Assembly: GCF_026410505.1 (NCBI RefSeq)
Contig: NZ_JAPMIU010000005.1
Span: 186,001-250,000, forward strand
DNA from: Frateuria hangzhouensis
GTDB taxonomy: Bacteria > Pseudomonadota > Gammaproteobacteria > Xanthomonadales > Rhodanobacteraceae
Length of the DNA: 64,000 nt
Direction: 5' to 3'
Below the pieces are notes generated by a model. It was not told the DNA's origin and did no database searches. It worked only from the letters and a program-made list of their open reading frames with translations. Position numbers and translations under genes: made by a program. Numbering within the stretch: position 1 is the stretch's first letter; the number at the start of each line of letters is the position of its first letter. Positions 1 to 6,096 of the stretch are shown one piece after another.

Positions 1-13
1 CGATGTTTGACGC

Positions 14-244
14 GTGCGCGAGAGGGCAAGCCTCTGCTTTCGACGGCGGTTTCATACGATCGATGCAACACACAGTTGGCTGCCTTGGGTGGTCGCGGTG
101 ATCCAGCTGGCCATCGCCCTCCGCTCTACAGTGGCCGGATCGCTGTCGACGGCAGCGGCTAAGACCGCCTTCGCGTTGAGCGCAGCCTCACTGCTGCTTG
201 CGGCAGTCCTGGCGTTTCTGACCTCACCCGCGCAAGAGGCATAG
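14..244 (+). CDS. Hypothetical small hydrophobic protein (doubtful)
   Basis: This open frame of 76 codons starts with GTG and has no internal ATG. The product would have a basic N-terminus and two hydrophobic stretches at about residues 24-40 and 48-68, so a small membrane protein or the C-terminal remnant of a larger membrane protein is possible. No ribosome-binding site is evident, and the upstream part of any longer gene lies outside the window. I do not recognise the family. The rest of the first 359 bases shows nothing else I can support. Confidence 0.2.
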   Translation: MRERASLCFRRRFHTIDATHSWLPWVVAVIQLAIALRSTVAGSLSTAAAKTAFALSAASLLLAAVLAFLTSPAQEA

Positions 245-359
245 GCCGACGGGGCCGCGCCGCAGTTCGGGAACGCGGTACGGCGCCACGCTCCGCCCGC
301 CCGCCCGCACAAAAAGCATTACCCTTCCCCGCCAGCAGGCGAAGGACGCGGAGCGGCGG

Positions 360-650
360 ATGCACGGCGAATACAAGATGCCCGGCGGCAAGCTGATCGT
401 GGTCGACCTGGCGGTGCGGGACGGCTGCCTGGACCGGGTGCAGGTGAGCGGGGATTTCTTCCTGGAACCTGACGACGCCCTGCACGCGATCGATGCCGCG
501 CTGGAAGGCCAGCGCGCGGATGCGGACGAACACATGCTCGCGGCGGCCGTCCGCGCGCAGCTCGCTCCCGGCGTGATGATGTACGGCATTTCGCCGCAAG
601 CCATTGCGGTAGCCGTGCGTCGCGCCATCGATCAAGGAACGGACGCATGA
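360..650 (+). CDS. Lipoate-protein ligase accessory (C-terminal-domain-like) protein
   Basis: A 96-residue protein beginning MHGEYKMPGGKLIVVDL, which matches the C-terminal accessory domain of lipoate-protein ligase A (the LplB subunit of bipartite archaeal-type ligases). In that family the small domain is needed to form lipoyl-AMP before the lipoyl group is transferred to E2 or GcvH lysines. Features typical of the domain are the KxPGGKL segment at the start, SGDFFLEPDDAL in the middle and an alpha-helical C-terminal half. Its stop overlaps the ATG of the catalytic ligase gene by four bases (ATGA), which implies translational coupling. A GGAG-like element lies just upstream of the ATG. Most bacteria have this domain fused to the ligase, so the split form is notable. 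Assignment is from sequence recognition only. Confidence 0.75.
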   Translation: MHGEYKMPGGKLIVVDLAVRDGCLDRVQVSGDFFLEPDDALHAIDAALEGQRADADEHMLAAAVRAQLAPGVMMYGISPQAIAVAVRRAIDQGTDA

Positions 651-1423
651 CCCGCACGCTGTGGCGCGACCACGACTGGCAGCTGATCCACACCGACCCG
701 CAAGCGCCCGCGCTGCACATGGCGCTGGACGAGGTACTCACCCACGAAGTCGGCGCTGGCCATCGCCCGCCCACGCTGCGCGTCTGGGAGTGGGCGTCCT
801 CCGCGGTGGTGATCGGCCGCTTCCAGTCACTGCGCAATGAGGTCGATGGCGAAGCGGCACGTCGCCATGACATCGAGGTGGTGCGGAGGGTTTCCGGTGG
901 CGGCGCGATGTTCATCGAGCCGGGCAACACCATCACCTGGTCGATCTGTGCACCGCTTTCGCTGATCAAGGGTATGAGCTTCCAGGAGGCTTACGCGCAC
1001 ATGGATGCCTGGACGCTGCAGGCGCTGGGCGAGTTGGGCATCAAGGCCTGGTACCAGCCGCTCAACGACATCACGTCCGAAGGCGGCAAGATCGCCGGTG
1101 CTGCACAGGCCCATCGCGGCGGCGCCGTACTGCACCACGTGACCATGGCTTACGACATCGACGCGTCCAAGATGCTTCAGGTGCTGCGCATCGGCCGCGA
1201 GAAGCTCTCGGACAAGGGCACGCAGAGCGCCGCCAAGCGCGTCGATCCGCTGCGCAGCCAGACCGGCCTGCCGCGTGCCGCGATCATCGAGCACATGATC
1301 GCCACGTTCCGGCGTTTGCACGGGCTGACGGACGACTCTATTCGGCCCGATGAACTGGCCCAGGCCGAAACTCTCGCCCAGGACAAATTCGCCAGCCTCG
1401 CCTGGACTGCCGACGTCGCCTGA
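647..1423 (+). CDS. lplA: Lipoate-protein ligase A, catalytic subunit
   Basis: A 258-residue protein of the biotin/lipoate protein ligase (BPL_LplA_LipB) family, which activates free lipoate with ATP and attaches it to lipoyl domains of 2-oxoacid dehydrogenases and the glycine cleavage H protein in the cytoplasm. Visible signatures are RRVSGGG at residues 80-86 (the RRxSGGG lipoate-binding loop), GKIAGAAQ at 147-154 with the expected catalytic lysine K148, and LHHVTM at 162-167. It lacks the C-terminal accessory domain of E. coli LplA; that domain is encoded by the overlapping upstream gene. The two together should form one enzyme. A lipoyl(octanoyl) transferase role is an alternative, but the SGGG loop and partner gene favour a ligase. 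Confidence 0.8.
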   Translation: MTRTLWRDHDWQLIHTDPQAPALHMALDEVLTHEVGAGHRPPTLRVWEWASSAVVIGRFQSLRNEVDGEAARRHDIEVVRRVSGGGAMFIEPGNTITWSICAPLSLIKGMSFQEAYAHMDAWTLQALGELGIKAWYQPLNDITSEGGKIAGAAQAHRGGAVLHHVTMAYDIDASKMLQVLRIGREKLSDKGTQSAAKRVDPLRSQTGLPRAAIIEHMIATFRRLHGLTDDSIRPDELAQAETLAQDKFASLAWTADVA

Positions 1424-1425
1424 CC

Positions 1426-1481
1426 CGTAGGGTGGGCTTCAGCCCACCATTCCAAACCGGTGGGCTGAAGCCCACCCTACG
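1426..1481. repeat. Family A intergenic palindrome
   Basis: The two arms are perfect or near-perfect inverted copies of a 23-base sequence (core GGTGGGCTTCAGCCCACC) separated by about 10 bases, so the element can form a long hairpin. Each arm is also internally palindromic (GGTGGGCT/AGCCCACC). The same sequence recurs near 4434, 9048 and 46250. It lies directly after lplA and before the M16 peptidase operon and may act as a transcript end or REP-like element. Confidence 0.85.
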
Positions 1482-1569
1482 ACGTTCGGCACCCTCCCAA
1501 ACGTCACTTGTGCCCCCTCGCCCCTCGCCGCAGGATCGGCTCTCCGTTCGCGTGGACAAGGAGAAGCAG

Positions 1570-2943
1570 ATGCGCGCTTTACGCATGGCCGCCCTGGTGG
1601 CGGGATTGGGCCTGGCGCTGGGGGCACAGGCCGCCGACAGCGACACCTGGACGTTGCCGGTCGCGGTCAAGAAGCTGGACAACGGCATGACCGTGGTGGT
1701 CTCCGAGGATCACAGCTCGCCCACCGTGGGCATCAGCATGGTCTACCACGTGGGCATGCGGCTGGAGCCGCAGAACCGCACCGGCTTCGCGCACCTGTTC
1801 GAGCACCTGATGTTCGAAGGCACGCCGGATGCGCCCAAGGGCACGTTCGAGCGCGTGATCCAGGGCGGCGGCGGCATCTTCAACGGCTCGACCCGCGCCG
1901 ACTACACCAACTACATCGCCTCGGCGCCCTCTTCCGCGCTGGCGCCGATCCTGTGGCTCGAGGCCGATCGCATGAAGGCGCTCGACTTCAGCGCCGAAAA
2001 CCTGGCCAACCAGCAGAACGTCGTGAAAGAGGAGATCCGCGTCAACGTGAAGAACCAGCCCTACGGCCTGTTCTTCTGGACCGACCTGAACGCGCTGGCG
2101 TTCGACAAGTGGGCCAACAAGCACGACGGCTACGGCTCGTTCAAGGACCTGGACCACGCCAGCATCGCCGACGTGAAGACCTTCCACGACACCTTCTACC
2201 AGCCGGCCAACGCGGTGCTGGGCATCGCCGGCGACGTCACGCCGGAACAGGCTTTCAAGCTGGCGCAACAGTACTTCGGCAACATCCCCGCGCGCGCGCT
2301 GCCCGAACGCCCGGACGTCTCCGAACCGCTCAACACCAAGCCGCGCCACGCGGAGGAAACCGACGCGCTGGCCAAAGTGCCGGCGCTGGCCGTGGGCTGG
2401 AAGATGCCCCCGCGCGGCAGCGCCGACCAGGTGCCGATGATGGTGCTTTCGCAATTGCTGGTGGGCGACGATGCCTCGCGCTTCTACCAGGGCCTGGTCA
2501 AGGGCCGCCAGTTGCTGCTCAACATCGAGGGCGGCATGAACTTCCCGCTGGGCGACGGCAGCGATTACGCGGGCCCCTCGCTGCTGGGTCTGTTCGCCAT
2601 CTACAAACCCAACGCCACGCCCGACCAGGTGCTGGCCGCGTTCAACCAGGAGATCGCCAAGGTTGCCAGCGATGGCGTGGACGAGACCACGCTGGCGGGC
2701 GTGAAGACCAAGATGCTGTCGGACTGGTACGGCGGGCTGGAGGCCTTCATCAACCGCGCCGACACGCTGGCCAAGCTGCAGACCCTCTGGGGCGACGCCG
2801 ACGTCGCCAACAAGATGCCCGGCTGGATCGAGGCGGTGAGCGCCGATGACATCAAGCGCGTGGCCCGCACCTATCTCACCGACGCCAACCGCAGCGTGGT
2901 CGTGCGCCGCCCCGTGGCCGCCGCCAAAGCCCCCGCCAAGTGA
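1570..2943 (+). CDS. M16 family zinc metallopeptidase (active subunit)
   Basis: A 457-residue secreted insulinase-family peptidase. The chosen ATG is preceded by AAGGAG eight bases upstream and opens a signal peptide (hydrophobic residues 5-20, cleavage likely after AQA). An in-frame upstream extension would only translate the family A repeat. The zinc motif HLFEH lies at residues 75-79, and the downstream glutamate pair in VVKEEIRVN (about 154-155) fits the third zinc ligand. The usual two M16 half-domains follow. It is probably periplasmic or surface-associated and degrades peptides or misfolded proteins. The gene is followed after eight bases by a second M16 gene lacking the zinc site, an arrangement known for heterodimeric M16 peptidases. 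Confidence 0.85.
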   Translation: MRALRMAALVAGLGLALGAQAADSDTWTLPVAVKKLDNGMTVVVSEDHSSPTVGISMVYHVGMRLEPQNRTGFAHLFEHLMFEGTPDAPKGTFERVIQGGGGIFNGSTRADYTNYIASAPSSALAPILWLEADRMKALDFSAENLANQQNVVKEEIRVNVKNQPYGLFFWTDLNALAFDKWANKHDGYGSFKDLDHASIADVKTFHDTFYQPANAVLGIAGDVTPEQAFKLAQQYFGNIPARALPERPDVSEPLNTKPRHAEETDALAKVPALAVGWKMPPRGSADQVPMMVLSQLLVGDDASRFYQGLVKGRQLLLNIEGGMNFPLGDGSDYAGPSLLGLFAIYKPNATPDQVLAAFNQEIAKVASDGVDETTLAGVKTKMLSDWYGGLEAFINRADTLAKLQTLWGDADVANKMPGWIEAVSADDIKRVARTYLTDANRSVVVRRPVAAAKAPAK

Positions 2944-2951
2944 GGACCGCC

Positions 2952-4370
2952 ATGAAGACGAACAAGACGTTCAAACTGCTCGCACTGGCCGTGGGCCTTT
3001 CGCTGGCCGGTTTCGCCCAGGCCTCCACCGCGCCGCTGCCGAAGGACCTGCCTGCGTACGGGCCGGAGAAACCGCTGCCCACCCCGCAGATCCAGCAGCG
3101 CACATTGCCCAACGGCCTCACCGTCTGGGTGGTGCCGCGCGAGGGTCTGCCCAAGGTCGACGTGGAACTGGCGGTGCTGGGCGGCTCCGCGGCCGACGAC
3201 GCGGCCACGCCGGCGATGTCGGAAATGATGGCGCGCCTGCTCGACGAGGGCACCGCCACGCGCAGTTCGCTGCAGATCGCCGAGACCCTGCGCTCGATCG
3301 GCGGCGACTACCGCACCGGCGCCGCCGCCGATGCCGTGGTCATCCGCGCCAGCGCGCTGGCCTCGCACGCGCCCGAGCTGCTGGCACTGGTGGCCGACAC
3401 GGCCCTGCACCCGAGCTTTCCGGCCAAGGAGGTAGCGCTGGCCCAGGCCAACGCCATGCAGGAGCTGAAGGTGCAGGAATCGAGCCCGGCCTGGCAGGCG
3501 CAGCGCGCGTTCGACCATGCCGCCTTCGGCGCGCATCCCTACGCCCGCGACTCCCTCAGCGAGGCCACCGTCAAGGCCAGCGATCCGGCGGCGTTGCGCG
3601 CGCTGCACGAGGCACGCTTCCAGCCCGACCGCAGCCTGCTGGTGATCGTCGGGCGGATCGGCGCCGACCAGGCGTTCCGGCTGGCCAGCCAGCAATTCGG
3701 TGGCTGGAAGTCCGATAGCGACGCGCTTGCGAAAACCCCGCCGGCCCCGCGGGAAGCCTCGATCGAGCGCCTCATCGTGCCGCGCGAGGGCGCGGTGCAG
3801 ACCAACATCCGCTATGGCCGCCCGGCGATTCCCGCCAGCAACCCGGACTTCATCCCGCTGACCGTGGCCGACACCATCCTCGGCGGCTCCTTCACCAGCC
3901 GTATCGTGCAGGACATCCGCGAGGAGAAGGGTTATTCCTACAGCCCGCGATCGCTGTTCGATGCCCAGCGCGCCGGCGGCAGCACGCTGGCCCGGGTCGA
4001 CGTGCGCAACGACGTCACCGGCGCAACCCTGAAGGAGCTGGCCAAGCTGTACGACGGCATGGCCACGCGGGCACCCAGCGAGGAGGAACTGACCGGCGCC
4101 AAGCGGTTTGTCGGTGGCATCTACCTGCTGCGCAACCAGATCCAGGGTGCGCTCACCGCGACGCTCGCCGGCTACTGGGTCGACGGCCTGCCGCCGGACT
4201 TCCTGAGCGGCTACGTCGCCGATGCCAACAAGGTCACCGCCGAACAGGTGCAGGCCATGGGGCGCAAGTACTTCGCCTCCAAAGACCAGAGCATCGTGGT
4301 GGTCGGCGATCCCAAGGCGATCGACGCGCAGTTGAAACCGTTCGGCGCGTTCAAGGTCTACAAGCCCTGA
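2952..4370 (+). CDS. M16 family peptidase-like protein (zinc site absent)
   Basis: A 472-residue secreted protein with the M16 fold; the signal peptide spans about residues 1-25 and ends near FAQA. Where the HxxEH zinc motif should stand (about residues 86-100) the sequence reads TPAMSEMMARLLDEG, so the metal ligands are missing and catalysis is unlikely. The C-terminal half keeps a typical M16 Tyr/Arg-containing segment (GYSYSPRS, about 320-330). It probably forms a heterodimer with the product of the gene just upstream and helps hold substrate. TGAGGA overlapping the previous stop provides a ribosome-binding site, so the two genes are one operon. Confidence 0.8.
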   Translation: MKTNKTFKLLALAVGLSLAGFAQASTAPLPKDLPAYGPEKPLPTPQIQQRTLPNGLTVWVVPREGLPKVDVELAVLGGSAADDAATPAMSEMMARLLDEGTATRSSLQIAETLRSIGGDYRTGAAADAVVIRASALASHAPELLALVADTALHPSFPAKEVALAQANAMQELKVQESSPAWQAQRAFDHAAFGAHPYARDSLSEATVKASDPAALRALHEARFQPDRSLLVIVGRIGADQAFRLASQQFGGWKSDSDALAKTPPAPREASIERLIVPREGAVQTNIRYGRPAIPASNPDFIPLTVADTILGGSFTSRIVQDIREEKGYSYSPRSLFDAQRAGGSTLARVDVRNDVTGATLKELAKLYDGMATRAPSEEELTGAKRFVGGIYLLRNQIQGALTATLAGYWVDGLPPDFLSGYVADANKVTAEQVQAMGRKYFASKDQSIVVVGDPKAIDAQLKPFGAFKVYKP

Positions 4371-4377
4371 CCCGGCC

Positions 4378-4403
4378 GTGCGGCCACCCACCGGTGGCCG
4401 CAC
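4378..4403 (+). terminator. Hairpin after the M16 operon
   Basis: An 11-base perfect stem (GTGCGGCCACC / GGTGGCCGCAC) with a four-base loop begins seven bases after the stop codon of the second M16 gene. It has no T-run, so it is either a weak intrinsic terminator or an mRNA 3' end stabiliser. Confidence 0.4.
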
Positions 4404-4433
4404 CCAAGGGCCTCCTGCAAAATCTCCGAACTC

Positions 4434-4562
4434 CGTAGGGTGGGCTTCAGCCCACCTTCTGCCCGCCGGAGAGCGGTGGGTTGAAGCCCACCCTACGAAA
4501 GCTGCGCGAGCTTGGCCCATCTTCTGCCCGTCGAAGAGCGGTGGGCTGAAGCCCACCCTACG
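4434..4562. repeat. Family A palindrome pair plus an extra half copy
   Basis: A complete inverted pair (4434-4497) is followed by a further copy of the right half (about 4515-4562) in which the segment TTCTGCCCG and the arm ending CCCACCCTACG recur. This looks like a local duplication of the element. Its right edge supplies the stop codon of the truncated Nudix frame on the minus strand. Confidence 0.8.
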
Positions 4563-4713
4563 GGAGCAGCGCGAGCAGCGGCAGGATGTGCTCGCGGCTC
4601 AGCGTGGCGATCGGCTGCCGGAACACGCCCGCGCCCCGTTTGCGCACCAGCAGCGTGCGGCCGTCCTCGCCACGGATCACCGCCGCGACGATGCGGATGA
4701 CCGGCTCGCTCAC
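4558..4713 (-). pseudogene. Internally deleted Nudix hydrolase remnant
   Basis: A 51-codon frame starts with GTG overlapping the stop of the upstream Nudix gene (GTGA). Its first 34 residues (VSEPVIRIVAAVIRGEDG..., then LLVRKRGAGVFRQP) look like the first strands of a Nudix hydrolase, the point where GGK and the Nudix box normally follow. Instead the frame jumps to IATLSREHILPLLALLP, which resembles the C-terminal end of such proteins. The catalytic Nudix box is therefore missing by an in-frame deletion of roughly 80 codons (estimate). The stop lies inside a family A repeat. The peptide should be inactive as a hydrolase. The reading depends on family resemblance, not an alignment. Confidence 0.55.
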
Positions 4714-5204
4714 AAGCGCGTCACCGACCACGACTGCATCCGCCCGCCCTTGTAGGGCATCACGCCGTGGAACGGCCGCGGGTCCTCGTCGAACACCAGC
4801 GGCAGGAAATGCCGGTCGCCCTCCCACATCGGCAGCTCCATCAATCGCGCGCGCGGCACCCATTCCAGCGTGCCTTCGTGGTTGCCCGTGTGGCAGCTGC
4901 CTTCGAAGCCGTCGATCAGGAAGATGAAGCCCAACCAGTCCTCGCCCTGCTTGCCGAAACCGGGCCAGTTGAGCGTGCCGCGCAGGCGCATCGAAGTGCA
5001 CTCGATGCCGGCCTCCTCGCGGATCTCGCGGCGCATGCAGGCGGCGATGTCCTCGCCCGGCTCCATCTTGCCGCCCAGACCGTTGTACTTGCCCAGGTGC
5101 TGGTCGTCCGGCCGCGCGTTGCGGTGGATCATCAGTACCTGTTGGCGGTCGGGAGAAAGCACGTAGCCGAGCGTGGCGACGATGGGGCAGTAGGCGGTCG
5201 ACAT
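4710..5204 (-). CDS. Nudix hydrolase (MutT / 8-oxo-dGTP diphosphatase-like)
   Basis: A 164-residue protein with a complete Nudix box at residues 45-67: G, five residues, E51, seven residues, R59-E60, then EE at 63-64 and G66. Such enzymes hydrolyse nucleoside diphosphates linked to another moiety with Mg2+; the flanking sequence (MIHRNARPDDQHLGKYNGLG) resembles the MutT/8-oxo-dGTP group. The start MSTAYCPI was chosen over an ATG nine codons upstream because the fold begins at IVATLGYVL. Its stop overlaps the start of the deleted second Nudix frame, so the pair was once a two-gene unit. The exact substrate is not known from sequence. Confidence 0.8.
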   Translation of the reverse strand: MSTAYCPIVATLGYVLSPDRQQVLMIHRNARPDDQHLGKYNGLGGKMEPGEDIAACMRREIREEAGIECTSMRLRGTLNWPGFGKQGEDWLGFIFLIDGFEGSCHTGNHEGTLEWVPRARLMELPMWEGDRHFLPLVFDEDPRPFHGVMPYKGGRMQSWSVTRL

Positions 5205-5304
5205 CGGCGGGAGAAGGCGGCAAAACGGCAAGTGTAGCGCCGGGACTGAACGCGCGCCGCGCGCACACTTGCGCCTGCCGCGCCGGGGCAGCCACCATCG
5301 GGGA

Positions 5305-6096
5305 ATGATTCGTCCCGCTTTCCGCTTGCCGCTGGCGCCGCTCGTTTTCCTTTCACTGGCCGTCCTGGCCGGCTGCGCGCCGAAGGCGCGTGCGCTGGAC
5401 AGCGAAGAGCGTGCGTTCGACGGACAGAACTATCGCGTGGTGAGCATCGACCTCAGGCGCGAGCCGCTGACCCTGCATTGGCGCGATCCCGATAGCGGCC
5501 AGCCGTTCGGCACCATCGACAATCTGCGCCAGTGGGGTGAGGCGCGCGGCCGGCGACTGCTGTTCGCGGCCAACGCCGGCATCTATGACGCCGCCTTCGC
5601 GCCGCTGGGCCTCCACGTGGAGGATGGCAAGGCGCTGGAGCCGCTGAACATGGCTCACGGCAATCCGGCCTCGGGCAATTTCTCGCTGCTGCCCAACGGC
5701 GTGTTCGCGATCTATCCGGACGGGCAGGCGGCGGTGGAGACCAGCGCGCGGTTCAAAGCGGACGGGCGCAAGACCCGCTGGGCGACGCAGTCCGGGCCGA
5801 TGCTGGTGATCGACGGCAAGCTCAACCCTGCCTTCGTGCACGATTCGGACAGCCTCAAATGGCGCAGCGGCGTGTGTGCGCGCACGCCGCACGAGGTCGT
5901 CTTTGCGGTAAGCGAGGCGCCGGTGAATTTCCATAGCTTCGCGCGGCTGTTCCGCGACGGGCTGGGTTGCCGCGACGCATTGTTCCTTGACGGCACGATC
6001 TCTCAGATCTACCTGGACGGCGAGGGCTATGCCGGCGCCCCGGCCTTCATGGTCAAGCCCTACGCCGGCATGTTCGCCGTGTTCGCGCCCGAATGA
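5305..6096 (+). CDS. DUF2233 / phosphodiester glycosidase-like lipoprotein
   Basis: A 263-residue protein with a lipoprotein signal: hydrophobic residues 10-22 and lipobox LAGC with Cys24, so it is likely lipid-anchored in the periplasm. The remainder matches the DUF2233 (NAGPA, phosphodiester glycosidase) family, seen in FAANAGIYD, LPNGVF, ATQSGPMLV and LFLDGTISQIYL. The family is linked to removal of terminal GlcNAc phosphodiesters or to exopolysaccharide metabolism, but the bacterial substrate is unclear. The start is the ATG opening the lipoprotein signal. It overlaps the next gene by four bases (ATGA), implying co-translation with the acylase. Confidence 0.75.
   Translation: MIRPAFRLPLAPLVFLSLAVLAGCAPKARALDSEERAFDGQNYRVVSIDLRREPLTLHWRDPDSGQPFGTIDNLRQWGEARGRRLLFAANAGIYDAAFAPLGLHVEDGKALEPLNMAHGNPASGNFSLLPNGVFAIYPDGQAAVETSARFKADGRKTRWATQSGPMLVIDGKLNPAFVHDSDSLKWRSGVCARTPHEVVFAVSEAPVNFHSFARLFRDGLGCRDALFLDGTISQIYLDGEGYAGAPAFMVKPYAGMFAVFAPE

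Noticed and set aside
1432-1569. N-terminal extension of the M16 peptidase
   Set aside because: It would translate the family A palindrome and lacks a ribosome-binding site; a clear signal peptide starts at 1570. The same reasoning rejects the long starts at 9051, 11789 and 27054.
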